Below are positions 18,054 to 27,225 of a DNA stretch of 64,000 nucleotides, piece after piece. The stretch spans positions 33,312 to 97,311 of the forward strand of contig CAXTJU010000002.1 in NCBI GenBank assembly GCA_964244655.1, read 5' to 3'. The number at the start of each line of letters is the position of its first letter. Position 1 is the stretch's first letter. The DNA comes from LMUY01 sp964244655 (GTDB lineage Bacteria > Pseudomonadota > Alphaproteobacteria > Acetobacterales > Acetobacteraceae). The position numbers were made by a program, and so were the translations under genes. The notes under the pieces were generated by a model. That model was not told the DNA's origin. It did no database searches and saw only the letters and a list, made by a program, of their open reading frames with translations.

Positions 18054-19217
18054 CTACGGCCCAACCACTGGCGTCTTGGCTGTCGAGACCTTGTCCATGA
18101 CCGCGCTCTCGATCTGCAAGTGCGCCCGCACCAACTCATAGGGCGTGAAGGCCAGCCACTGCGCCAGCGACACGTCGGTGAACACGCCGCTGCTCCACAC
18201 CTCAAGGTAGCGCAGGGTCGTCGACCCGGTGTTCTCGACGTAGTGGGGATGGCTTTGCGGAACGTAGCCGACGTCGCCCGCCTGGTAGTCGAATGTGCCC
18301 GCGTTGGTGTTGGACGCGTAAACCGTCATCCTGCCCTGGCCCTCGAGGTAGTACTGCATCTCGTCGGCCGTCCGGTGCCAGTGCAACTCGCGCATCGCGC
18401 CGGGTTCCACCTCGACCAGGGCCGCCGAGATGGTTGTTGCCACGGGGAACAGGGTGGAGTCGGTGATACGGACGGTCCCGCTCCGCGTCTGGATCGGCTT
18501 CTGTGAAATCATGCTGTGGACGTAGTTCACCGGCGTCGGCCCGGCGCCCACGACACGGTCATGCGCCAGCGGTCCCGGCACGTTGCCCTGGAAAATATAA
18601 AGCTCCGATTTGGGGATGTTCGCGAAGGCGGCTTCGGGAACGCCGAAGTTCTTGGCGAGGATCGGCTTCGGGATGTGTGCCAAGAAGTCCGTAACAAGGA
18701 AGGTCTCGTCCTCGTTGAAGTTGCCATCGTCGAAGACGAGCAGGAACTCGCAGCCTTCGCCGGCAAGGCCCTGGATCGAGTGCGGGATGCCGGTCGGGAA
18801 ATTCCACAACTCTCCCTCACCGACATCGGCCTGAAAGGTCCGACCGTCGTCATCAATCGCCGTAACCCGGGCACGGCCCTTGATCATGTAGGCCCACTCT
18901 GCGGGCCTGTGCCAGTGCATTTCCCGAATGACGCCGGCTTTAAGGCGCATGTTGACGCAGGCGAGCTTCGTGGCGACTGGCATCTCGCGCATGGTCGTCT
19001 GCCTGGCCCAACCGCCGCCTTCCAGCTTGTTGTGGCTATCGGCGAAGGTCCACTTCAAGTTGGGGACAGTCCCGTGGTCCGTGCTGGGCGGCTTGAGCCT
19101 GTCGCGGCCTTGCATCTCACGTGCCGGGTTCGTGGGTCCGAGGATGTCCGCACCGTCTGCGCCACGGATCGGTTTGACGGCATCACTGAGGTCCGTTGGC
19201 TGCAAATCTTTGTTCAT
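18054..19217 (-). CDS. oxdC: Bicupin oxalate decarboxylase
   Basis: The product has 387 residues with two cupin domains. The N-terminal cupin has the metal motif REMHWHRPAEWAYMIKGRAR and the C-terminal one RELHWHRTADEMQYYLEGQG. The flexible lid after FDDGNF reads NEDET, which keeps the glutamate that favours decarboxylation in OxdC (SENST in Bacillus subtilis). The enzyme converts oxalate to formate and CO2 with Mn. There is no signal peptide. An operator-like motif lies 96 nt upstream. Confidence 0.9.
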   Translation of the reverse strand: MNKDLQPTDLSDAVKPIRGADGADILGPTNPAREMQGRDRLKPPSTDHGTVPNLKWTFADSHNKLEGGGWARQTTMREMPVATKLACVNMRLKAGVIREMHWHRPAEWAYMIKGRARVTAIDDDGRTFQADVGEGELWNFPTGIPHSIQGLAGEGCEFLLVFDDGNFNEDETFLVTDFLAHIPKPILAKNFGVPEAAFANIPKSELYIFQGNVPGPLAHDRVVGAGPTPVNYVHSMISQKPIQTRSGTVRITDSTLFPVATTISAALVEVEPGAMRELHWHRTADEMQYYLEGQGRMTVYASNTNAGTFDYQAGDVGYVPQSHPHYVENTGSTTLRYLEVWSSGVFTDVSLAQWLAFTPYELVRAHLQIESAVMDKVSTAKTPVVGP

Positions 19218-19312
19218 ATGTGCGCCTTATAATTGTCCATGCCCTAGAGTGTGGCATTGTAGGCCCGGGCACCAGGATGCACCGCGACTTACTACGGTAG
19301 GTCGGCTTTGGG

Positions 19313-19331
19313 CAGCCTCGGAGACTACCTA
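19313..19331. promoter_or_regulatory. Putative operator, copy 4 of the 19-bp motif
   Basis: CAGCCTCGGAGACTACCTA. It keeps the TCGGA core and the right arm ACCTA, while the left arm is degenerate. It lies 96 nt upstream of oxdC. Confidence 0.45.
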
Positions 19332-19366
19332 GGCAGGTTGCGATGTCCGCTTTAGCCACCTCGACT

Positions 19367-21514
19367 TTAGAACACGCTGTGCGTCGCTGATTCCCGGCTC
19401 CAGACCCGGCCACGTTTCGCCTCCTCGACAAAGGGGCGAGCCGTTCCCGCATCAAGGGACACCACTCCGGCGCCATCGGCCACTCCGGCCTGGGAAAGCA
19501 CTCTCGCCGCCCCGGGTGTATGCCCGATGACCTTGCAGTGCGCGTAGGCGTCGCGCACGAAGCTGCCTACCGCAGCATCACGCAGCAATGCCGCCGCGCC
19601 TGAGTCTGATACGACGAGTGCCACGGCGTCGAATAGCACGGACGGTGCGCCGGCTAGCTGCATGTCCGCCTTCACCCTGGTTCCGTCACCCGCAGTGACG
19701 CCGCCCACCTTGAGCGCAACCACTTTCATCAGTCCGCCTGCCTGCCCGACCGCGCCCCGCAGCGAAGACAGCGCATCCGCGTCCACCCCCTCGGATACCA
19801 GCACGCCCAGGGTACGGCCCTCAAACGACGGCTTTGCCTTGGACAGCATGCTCAGCATCGGCGACGGCGGCAGGTCGGTGCGCGCCGGCACTGCGGGCGC
19901 CATCGGCTCGACGGGCCATGTGTGTCCCAGCCCGGTCGCGATCCGGTCTGCGATCCCCTCGCCGATGTTGGCGAGCTGGCCCAGCATCCGAACAACCACC
20001 GCGGGTGTTTCCACCTTGCTCAATTCGAAGATGAGGGCGGCGACGATGTGGTCCTGCTCGGGCTTCGTCTGGCTGATGAAGAACAGCCGGGCTTGGCTGA
20101 AATGGTCGGCGAAGCTGTCTGGCCGCACCCGAAGCTTGTCGCCTTCGACAGGCGCAGGAAAGCTGCGGAAGCCAGCCTTCGCGTCCTCGCGCGGCCAGTC
20201 GCCTGCCAGCGAGTTCGGTTCGTAAGCCACCCGACCCTTAGGCACCTGCATCTGCATGTGGCCGTCGCGCTGGAAATTATGCATGGGGCAGCGCGGCTGA
20301 TTGATGGGGATTTCGGCGAAATTGGGGCCGCCTAGCCGTTTAATCTGGGTATCGAGGTAGCTGAAATTGCGTCCCTGCAGCAGCGGATCGTTGGTGAAGT
20401 CCACGCCCGGCGGCACGTGGGTGGTGCAGAACGCCACCTGCTCGGTTTCGGCGAAGAAGTTGTCGGGGTTGCGGTCCAGCACCATGCGCCCGATTACCCG
20501 GAGCGGGATCACCTCCTCGGGGATCAGCTTGGTCGCATCCAGGACATCGAAGTCAAACCTGTCGGCGAAGGCGTCGTCGAACAGTTGAACCGACAGCTCC
20601 CACTCAGGGAAGCGGCCCTCGTCTATGCTGGTCCACAGGTCGCGCCGGTGATAGTCGCTGTCGGCTCCGCTGATCTTCACCGCCTCGTCCCAGACGACCG
20701 ACTGGGTGCCGAGTTTGGGGCGCCAATGGAACTTGACGTAAGTGGATCTGCCGGCCGCATCCAGCAGGCGGAAAGTGTGGATACCGAAGCCCTCCATCAT
20801 GCGTAGGCTGCGCGGGATGCCGCGGTCGGACATGATCCACATGATCATGTGCATGCTCTCGGGCGTCAGTGAGATGAAGTCGTAGAACGTGTCGTGCGCG
20901 CTCGCCGCCTGCGGAAAGCCGCGGTCTGGCTCTTGCTTTACTGCGTGAACGAAGTCCGGGAACTTGATGGCTTCCTGAATGAAGAACACCGGAATGTCGT
21001 TGCCAACCAAGTCCCAGTTGCCTTCCTTGGTGTACATCTTGACTGCGAAGCCGCGCACGTCGCGCGCCAAGTCCGTCGAGCCCGCGTTGCCGGCCACGGT
21101 GGAGAAGCGGGCGAACAACGGCGTGCGCTCGCCCACGCGCTGGAAGATGTCAGCGCGGCAAACGTCGGCTAGGCTGCTGGTCAGCTCGAAGTAGCCGTGG
21201 GCGGCCGAGCCGCGGGCGTGGACAACGCGCTCGGGGATGCGCTCATGGTCAAAGTGGTTGATCTTCTCGCGGAGGACGAAATCCTCCAGCAGCACCGGGC
21301 CTCGAGCGCCGACGCGTAAGGAGTTCTGGTCGTCGCTGATCGGCACGCCCTGCTGGGTGGTGAGGACCGGACGTCCGGCAATGGAATGCTGGTGCAGTTC
21401 GCCACCTGTTGCCTGCTCGCTCTTGATTATCCCTTGCGCTTGAACGGGAGTAGCGGCGTTGGCGGCACTGCCAGCAGGGAAAGCAACCAACTCGCTGCGG
21501 TTCACGTTCGTCAT
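19367..21514 (-). CDS. katE: Large-subunit monofunctional catalase HPII
   Basis: The protein has 715 residues, the size of clade-2 catalases. The distal histidine region (ERVVHARGSAAHGYFELTSS), the asparagine region (NDIPVFFIQEAIKFPDF) and the haem-ligand region (NFSYLDTQIKRLGGPNF) are intact. The C-terminal flavodoxin/class-I amidotransferase-like domain follows (TLGVLVSEGVDADALSSLRG onward). It degrades hydrogen peroxide in the cytoplasm. The likely ribosome site is AAGGAGAT just before the ATG at 21514. No cognate regulator adjoins it intact. Confidence 0.95.
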   Translation of the reverse strand: MTNVNRSELVAFPAGSAANAATPVQAQGIIKSEQATGGELHQHSIAGRPVLTTQQGVPISDDQNSLRVGARGPVLLEDFVLREKINHFDHERIPERVVHARGSAAHGYFELTSSLADVCRADIFQRVGERTPLFARFSTVAGNAGSTDLARDVRGFAVKMYTKEGNWDLVGNDIPVFFIQEAIKFPDFVHAVKQEPDRGFPQAASAHDTFYDFISLTPESMHMIMWIMSDRGIPRSLRMMEGFGIHTFRLLDAAGRSTYVKFHWRPKLGTQSVVWDEAVKISGADSDYHRRDLWTSIDEGRFPEWELSVQLFDDAFADRFDFDVLDATKLIPEEVIPLRVIGRMVLDRNPDNFFAETEQVAFCTTHVPPGVDFTNDPLLQGRNFSYLDTQIKRLGGPNFAEIPINQPRCPMHNFQRDGHMQMQVPKGRVAYEPNSLAGDWPREDAKAGFRSFPAPVEGDKLRVRPDSFADHFSQARLFFISQTKPEQDHIVAALIFELSKVETPAVVVRMLGQLANIGEGIADRIATGLGHTWPVEPMAPAVPARTDLPPSPMLSMLSKAKPSFEGRTLGVLVSEGVDADALSSLRGAVGQAGGLMKVVALKVGGVTAGDGTRVKADMQLAGAPSVLFDAVALVVSDSGAAALLRDAAVGSFVRDAYAHCKVIGHTPGAARVLSQAGVADGAGVVSLDAGTARPFVEEAKRGRVWSRESATHSVF

Positions 21515-21988
21515 TGGAATCTCCTTGGTTCGACGGGATCACGGGCGACGTACAATTGATGGTGACCGTCCTCGAGCGCCCTGGATGCGTTTGACGCCAC
21601 CGTGCTGGAATGGCCAGTAGCCGGTCGGGGTGCACGCTTTGCGAAGCACTGCCCTCCGCCTGGCGAGTGTTTGAGAGCGTGATCGCCTGGAACGCAGACC
21701 AGCACCGCATTTAATTGCTGGGCCAAGGACTGCGCGCTTTTCAAGAGCCTGAAGCCGGCGACCTCTCTCTCTGGACGAGCTATGTCGAACCCGATGACGG
21801 AGTGGGAGACGTATCGCAAACGCCCCACCATTCTTCTGTGTATGACTCTAAGTTCCACGAAACCGGGCCTTTGCAAGCCACCCGCCATGTCCAAAGCCCT
21901 TCGAAGGTCTAGCTAATCGCTGCCTGCGCAACATTCCTGATGACCTAGGTGGGGCGCCCAAAGAGGGCGTGACAGGCGTGTCGTGATC
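21515..21988. other. Long upstream region of katE, no gene seen
   Basis: No coding frame is convincing on either strand. From 21945 it carries a 51-bp sequence also found at 50479-50529 (about 47 of 51 identical), which is the spacer next to MmyB-type regulator tails. Confidence 0.5.
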
Positions 21989-22120
21989 CTATGACTCCGA
22001 CTCACAGGCAGGCTGACGCGGGATGTCGGCCGTGATCGAGAGGTCCGGCCGGCTGCCCTCTGGCACCATGGTGATGTAAGTCAGTCGATGCGTCTCATGG
22101 TCGGATGCTGCAGGCGCTCG
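21989..22120 (-). pseudogene. MmyB-type regulator, C-terminal tail remnant (copy A)
   Basis: The end of the frame, HETHRLTYITMVPEGSRPDL then SITADIPRQPACESES, aligns with the C-terminus of the intact regulator at 50523 (DMTYIALGREGQPDL ... RPPACDLGS). Sequence upstream of the tail is unrelated. Only about 40 codons survive. Confidence 0.7.
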
Positions 22121-22257
22121 GGCGGCTTTGGACAGGGTGCGCTTGCCGACACTGTCATGACTTACTTTTAGCAGGGACAGATTTGATAGAGGGTTGGTTT
22201 GGCCCCTTCGGTGATGGCCGACATCAAGCGGAGTTAATACATGCCAAGCGTGGCGCA

Positions 22258-22402
22258 GGACCAAGCGCCGTTCGATCTGCTGGTCGAGGAACTGAGTGCC
22301 CGTCATCCGGTTATGGGACGCGTCGCCATGACCTACGTCGCCCTTGGGCGAGAGGGGCAGCCGGACCTCTCGCCCCAGGGCATACCTCGTGCGTCCACAT
22401 GC
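22258..22402 (+). pseudogene. MmyB-type regulator, C-terminal tail remnant with internal deletion (copy B)
   Basis: APFDLLVEELSA is joined directly to RHPVMGRVAMTYVALGREGQ and PDLS. In the intact protein these blocks are about 25 residues apart, so an internal deletion has occurred. It is oriented opposite to copy A and almost identical in places to the regulator at 50523. Confidence 0.75.
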
Positions 22403-22517
22403 CTGTGAGTCGCGGTCATAGGATTACAACACGCCTGTCACGCCGCTTTCGGGCATCCCACCTAGCTGAGCAGGACGGTCGCGTGGCAGCGACGACGTCT
22501 TCGAAGGATTGGGACAT
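22398..22517 (-). repeat. 120-bp repeat shared with 50438-50555
   Basis: Read on the minus strand it begins ATGTCCCAATCCTTCGAAGA and continues through the AGCTAGGTGGGA and ATCCTATGAC blocks. The plus strand from 50438 has the same order with only scattered differences. It covers the end of the regulator gene and its spacer. Confidence 0.7.
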
Positions 22518-22738
22518 GGTGGACGGCTTACACTCACTTGGTTTGGTGGGATTTGGGCCATGCGTTTCCGTTCTATGGAATACGACCGGGTCATTGGCAG
22601 AGTCGCTTACGAAAACGGCGAGTAGATGGCCGAGTACCTGTTCGATCAGGGCCTGGCCACAGCAGAAGCGTCCCGCGGGATCCGGCCTTGAATCGAGGCC
22701 ATGCCCTACAACCCCGGATAAAGGGAGAAGCCCTATCA

Positions 22739-24196
22739 ATGTTAGGTCACGAGGGCAGACACGAGATCAAGGACTTGCCAATCGGGATAACCGCCGAAGG
22801 CGAGCGTACCGAAACGGACTCGATCGGCGGCATCAAGGTTCCAGCCAGCCGCTACTGGGGCGCGCAAACCCAGCGAAGCCTCATCCACTTCTCGATCGGC
22901 AACGACCGCATGCCGAAGGAGGTTTATCACGCCTACGGTGTGGTCAAGAAGGCCGCCGCTTTGGTGAACCAAGCGGACGGGCGACTGGAGGACTGGAAGG
23001 CGTCGGTGATTACCCGAGTCGCTGATGAGGTCATCGCCGCCAAGCTGGACGAGCATTTTCCCCTGTATGTGTGGCAGACCGGGTCGGGCGCCCAGAGCAA
23101 CATGAACCTCAACGAGGTGATCGCGAACCGCGCCATCCAGCTGCTTGGCGGCGAATTGGGCAGCAAGGCGCCCGTGCACCCGGACGACGACGTGAACATG
23201 GGCATGTCGCCCAACGACTCCTTTCCGACCGCGATGCACGTCGCTGCGGTCAGAGAGTTGGATGAGCATCTGTTGCCCCAGCTCGATAGGCTGGCGAGGG
23301 TGATCGAGGTCAAGGCCACAGACTGGATGGATGTGGTCAAGATCGGTCGCACTCACCTGGAAGAGGCGGCTCCGCTTACTGTGGGGCAGGAGTGGTCGGG
23401 CTACGCCCACCAGCTCCGCGACACGATGGCGGAGGTGCGGCATGCCCGCATCGGGCTCATGCAACTCGCGATCGGGGGCGCCGCCGTAGGCACCGGATTG
23501 AACGCACCGGCTGGCTTCAGTACCAAGATGGCGGCTAAAATTGCCGAACTGACCGGTCAACCCTACATCACCGCGCCCAATAAGTTTGCGGCCCAGGGCT
23601 CGTTGGACGCCATGGTGCGGGCGACTGCAGCTCTGCGGGGCGTCGCGGTGGCGCTGATGAAGGTCGCCAACGATCTTCGCTGGCTCGCTCCGGGTCCGCG
23701 CTGCGGCTTAGGCGAGTTGCTGCTGCCCGAGAACGAGCCAGGCAGTCCGGTCACGCCCGTCAAGGTCAGTTCGACCCAGTGCGAGGCTATCGTGATGATT
23801 GCGATCCAGGTGATCGGGGACGACAACGCTGTCGCGGTCGCTGGCAGCCAGGGTAACTTCGAACTGAATGCCATGCGGCCGATCATCATCAACAACTTCC
23901 TGCACTCAGCTCGCATTCTGGCCGACGGGAGCGAGAAGTTCAGGGTGTATTCGGTTGAGGGTGCCAAGCTGAACGAGAACCGCACAAACCAATACGTCCA
24001 GGATTCGGTGATGCTGGTGAGCGCGCTAAGCCCCGTCATCGGCTACGATAAGGCGAATAGAATCGCTCAGACGGCGATAGACGATGACCTCACGCTCAAA
24101 CAGGCAGCCCTGCAATCTGGGGAGATGACCGAGGTTCAGTTCGACCAAGTGGTCGACGTTCGCAAGATGGCCGGCAACGGACTCGCAGGTGCGTAG
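22739..24196 (+). CDS. Class II fumarase-like protein with altered active-site residues
   Basis: The protein has 485 residues and resembles FumC throughout (VPASRYWGAQTQRSLIHFSI, GRTHLEEAAPLTVGQEWSGY). Three conserved catalytic or substrate-loop motifs deviate. GSGTQSN is GSGAQSN, QSSND is MSPND, and the signature GSSIMPGKVNPTQCE is GSPVTPVKVSSTQCE near residues 335-349, with the usual Asn replaced by Ser. The second fumarase at 44370 keeps all three. A ribosome site GGGAGAAG precedes the ATG at 22739. It may be inactive, weak, or adapted to another lyase reaction. Confidence 0.85.
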   Translation: MLGHEGRHEIKDLPIGITAEGERTETDSIGGIKVPASRYWGAQTQRSLIHFSIGNDRMPKEVYHAYGVVKKAAALVNQADGRLEDWKASVITRVADEVIAAKLDEHFPLYVWQTGSGAQSNMNLNEVIANRAIQLLGGELGSKAPVHPDDDVNMGMSPNDSFPTAMHVAAVRELDEHLLPQLDRLARVIEVKATDWMDVVKIGRTHLEEAAPLTVGQEWSGYAHQLRDTMAEVRHARIGLMQLAIGGAAVGTGLNAPAGFSTKMAAKIAELTGQPYITAPNKFAAQGSLDAMVRATAALRGVAVALMKVANDLRWLAPGPRCGLGELLLPENEPGSPVTPVKVSSTQCEAIVMIAIQVIGDDNAVAVAGSQGNFELNAMRPIIINNFLHSARILADGSEKFRVYSVEGAKLNENRTNQYVQDSVMLVSALSPVIGYDKANRIAQTAIDDDLTLKQAALQSGEMTEVQFDQVVDVRKMAGNGLAGA

Positions 24197-24439
24197 CAAG
24201 CATCGCGACCCCGGCTGCGCAAACATCCATTACGCATCCCGTCGTCCAGAGTGGCGCTGCGCTCACTGCGCCCGCTCCAGGCGGATTCCTCAGCCACCGC
24301 AGACATCGAGCGCGTTGAGATCCACGTCAGATCCCCAGTAATCTTGTTCAATGAGAAGGAACACACATGAAGACCGTACTTGGTTCGAGACCCAACCGCG
24401 CGACGCCAAGGGCATCATCGGCAAGTGTAATCACATGAG

Positions 24440-24895
24440 CGGACACCAGCTTCGGATATGAGGTCGCGATGACGCTTTCGGCAAAGGACTCGGATGTCAT
24501 CGCCGCTGTCGAAATCTACGCCCAAGTTCAGCCTCTCAAGCGCGCAGCGGAAAGCCGAGGAGTGAAGCTTCAAGTCGAGAAGCTTGACGTCACGAACGAC
24601 GGCGATTGAAGGACAGCGCTGGCTTGGAACGTGGAGATCCTCGTCAACAACGCCGGAGTTCGAGACATGGAAGAGTTGGAAGGATGATCCGTCCGAAAGG
24701 CTTTTCGATTACTCCATGCTCGCCTTTCGAGGTCACAATTCGATCCGGAGCCGGTGTACACGACCATGACCGCAGTCGCTGCCGGAGAGATCAAGAGCCT
24801 CATCATGGCTCCCTGGGACAAGAAGGCCAAAGACGGCTTGGGTACTCGCGCCCCTAACCTCCAGAAGTGTTACGAAATGCAGCCAGAAACGCCCG
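24440..24895 (+). pseudogene. SDR-family gene remnant
   Basis: Fragments in the expected SDR order are visible: FGYEVAMTLSAKDSDVIAAV, LQVEKLDVTNDGD followed by a stop, then VEILVNNAGVRDMEELEG and another stop. A tail FDPEPVYTTMTAVAAGEI follows. The NNAG motif is clear, but the catalytic Tyr-Lys region is gone. Confidence 0.7.
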
Positions 24896-24930
24896 CGTGA
24901 TCCTAGTTACCTTTGGGATCTCGCATAAGG

Positions 24931-24971
24931 AATACCTGGACAGCATCATGAACGAATGCTGTCCAGGTATT
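24931..24971. terminator. Perfect 16-bp hairpin, possible terminator or mobile-element end
   Basis: AATACCTGGACAGCAT is followed by a 9-nt loop and its exact reverse complement ATGCTGTCCAGGTATT, then TTG. A stem this long and perfect is more than most terminators need. It lies 150 nt upstream of the GFA gene. Confidence 0.5.
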
Positions 24972-25122
24972 TTGAAGGCAGAGCGTGTTAGCCTCAGCAA
25001 GCGTTTAAAAATGTCGTGCTGGCGAGCAAGGGAACACCGTCGGGCTATGGGCATTGGTTAATGTAACAAAACAGGCAAACAATATGCGCCCGCCACATGA
25101 CCGGCCGGGCGAAAGGAAAACC

Positions 25123-25590
25123 ATGATCGATGACCTCTCGCTTCCTCTCGAAGGCGGATGCCGTTGCCGCACGATGCGTTATCGGATTACCGAAGCGCCG
25201 CTGTTCTCTTTCGCCTGCCACTGCACGGACTGCCAGCAGCTGACTTCCGGGGCGTTCTCCCTCGGCTTAGCTGTTCCTATCTCCGGCTTCGTGCTGGATG
25301 GATCGCCACATCAGTGGGAGAAGATCGCGGACAGCGGCGGCTGGAGCCGGCAATTCACTTGCCCCATCTGCACTGGATGGACGCACACCATCACGCAGAA
25401 CGCCAAAGGATCGGTGATCGTTCGGCCGTCTACTCTGGACGATCACTCCTGGTTCCGTCCCATCGCCCAAATCTTTACCGGCAGCGCTCTGCCTTGGGCG
25501 CTGATGCCGCTCCCTCACACCTACAAAAAGGAATTCGAGGACACCGCCCCGCTTCGGAAGAGCTTTGCGGCCGCCGGAATGCCCGAGTGA
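25123..25590 (+). CDS. GFA-family (glutathione-dependent formaldehyde-activating enzyme/CENP-V fold) protein
   Basis: The product has 155 residues. Zinc-binding cysteines are in GGCRCRTMRYRI, FACHCTDCQQLTSGAFS and FTCPICTG, which is the GFA pattern. The founding member was reported to help form S-hydroxymethylglutathione, but most homologues have no proven role. The ATG at 25123 has a ribosome site (GAAAGGAAAACC) and replaces an earlier in-frame start. It stands alone downstream of the perfect hairpin. Confidence 0.85.
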   Translation: MIDDLSLPLEGGCRCRTMRYRITEAPLFSFACHCTDCQQLTSGAFSLGLAVPISGFVLDGSPHQWEKIADSGGWSRQFTCPICTGWTHTITQNAKGSVIVRPSTLDDHSWFRPIAQIFTGSALPWALMPLPHTYKKEFEDTAPLRKSFAAAGMPE

Positions 25591-25618
25591 CCTCGCTCGC
25601 CGGTTGCTGCTGATCTAA

Positions 25619-25947
25619 ATGGTTCAATATCGTACTTGGCAGACCGGAGTTCACCGCTGCACCAGACTTCAAGCAGAACTCGGCGATCCGTCAGGCGCGC
25701 GCCAGTTTGGGCTCGGCCTGCGTGAGGCCGTGGACCGTTGCGGCAGGTTGCGCACCTTCTCGGTCAAGGGAATGCAGTTGGACGGGAAAGTCGCGGATGC
25801 ATCGAGAACAGCCTGCGCGGGTCGCCGCCGTGACGTCTGTGACCGGCTACCAGGTGGCGGCCCAAATATCCGCCTCATTTGGGCGAGGCGATGATCGAGA
25901 AGGTCATCGACCTCAAGATCAAGGCGGTGAAGGCGTCCACCGCGTGA
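25619..25947 (+). pseudogene. Unrecognised, apparently frameshifted reading frame ahead of the ThrE-like gene
   Basis: Coding-like pieces appear in different frames (PEFTAAPDFKQNSAIRQARA, then VDRCGRLRTFSVKGMQLDGK, then HLGEAMIEKVIDLKIKAVKA). The last ends in TGA overlapping the GTG start of the exporter (GTGA), which hints that an operon partner was once here. No family could be assigned. Confidence 0.35.
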
Positions 25948-27170
25948 ACAATGCCTTCGCAGCCCTCCTGACCCGGGTCGTCGCCCTGTTGCTAGCCAAT
26001 GGACAGACCACGGAAGGCACGCGTCTCGCGGTCGAGCGGCTAGCACGGGAGTGGGGTTGCTCGGTGAAGTTCACCGCCCGCTGGGGGGAATTCCTGCTGC
26101 AAGCTGCGGACCGGACATCAATCGGCGAGGTATCGCCGACGGGCGTTGACATAAGTCGGGTGGCAGCGACTGAAGCGGTCGTGGACGCCATCTGCACCGG
26201 CGGGATAGAGATCGGCGAGGGTCTGACCCGGCTAGAGGTGATCGGGCGTAGCAATCCGGTCGCTTTGACCCGGTTCGCACCGATGGCCGCGGCCGGGGCG
26301 GCCGCACTCGGCATCATCTTCGGCGCCCCGGACTGGCAGACGATCGGCCTGATCGCTTTCAGCGCTGCATGTGGGGCGTTGTTGCGACGCGCCGTGTCGC
26401 ACGCCAGCGATAACCTTTTCCTGCAGCCCTTCAGCGCCTCGCTTCTAGCCGGGCTGGTCGGGGGGCTAATGGCGCGGTCGGGCCTGACCGTGGCGGACCG
26501 GCTCGTCATCGTATGCCCGTGCATGGTGCTGGTGCCGGGCCCGCACTTCCTTAACGGCTGCCTGGACCTAGTACGCGCCCGCATTCCAATCGGCGCTGGC
26601 CGCGTTGCCCTGGCGCTATTGATCATGATGGCCATCTGCGCTGGTTTGTTCATCGGTCTAGCGATGACCGGGACGGCGTTTCAGAAGGCGGGTGCCTCGG
26701 CCGACGTGCGGCTCGGCTACGACGTGCTGGCTTCCGGGGTCGCCGTAGCTGCCTATGGCTCATTTTTCAACATGCCTTGGCGGCTCATGGTGACTCCCAT
26801 CCTTGTCGGAATGGCCGCGCACGCGGTGCGATGGCAGCTGTTGCAGCATGGTGCCAGCCTCCAGGTCGGCGCGTTCGGGGCCACGCTCCTCGTGGGCGTC
26901 GTCATCACCCCGCTAGCCCATCGATTTCGGCTCCCCTTCGGCGCCTCCGCGTTCGCGGCCGTGGTCTCGCTGATCCCTGGAGTGCTCATGTTCGACGCTG
27001 CATCCGCCATGCTGGCCGCGATCGATCTCGGGGCCAAGGCGGATCCCGCTTCGTTGCTACCGATCGTCGGCAGCGGTGCCACCGCCGGAGTCGTGGTACT
27101 CGCGATGGCGGCGGGGCTAATCCTGCCCAAGATGGTCTTCGATTTTTTCTGGGCCGACCGCGAACGGTGA
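25944..27170 (+). CDS. Threonine/serine exporter family protein (ThrE-like)
   Basis: The product has 408 residues from a GTG start. The N-terminal soluble part contains TEGTRLAVERLAREWGCSVK and GGIEIGEGLTRLEVIG. About ten membrane helices follow (for example AAAGAAALGIIFGAPDWQ, VALALLIMMAICAGLFIGLA, VAAYGSFFNMPWRLMVTPIL). This is the fused ThrE architecture (PF06738 plus PF12821), which exports small amino acids in Corynebacterium. The substrate here is not known. The start overlaps the stop of the degenerate frame upstream. Confidence 0.82.
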   Translation: MNNAFAALLTRVVALLLANGQTTEGTRLAVERLAREWGCSVKFTARWGEFLLQAADRTSIGEVSPTGVDISRVAATEAVVDAICTGGIEIGEGLTRLEVIGRSNPVALTRFAPMAAAGAAALGIIFGAPDWQTIGLIAFSAACGALLRRAVSHASDNLFLQPFSASLLAGLVGGLMARSGLTVADRLVIVCPCMVLVPGPHFLNGCLDLVRARIPIGAGRVALALLIMMAICAGLFIGLAMTGTAFQKAGASADVRLGYDVLASGVAVAAYGSFFNMPWRLMVTPILVGMAAHAVRWQLLQHGASLQVGAFGATLLVGVVITPLAHRFRLPFGASAFAAVVSLIPGVLMFDAASAMLAAIDLGAKADPASLLPIVGSGATAGVVVLAMAAGLILPKMVFDFFWADRER

Positions 27171-27225
27171 TGAAGATGTACATAATAGCTATCCGTGCCC
27201 AATACCGCCTGAACGGAGACAGGCC

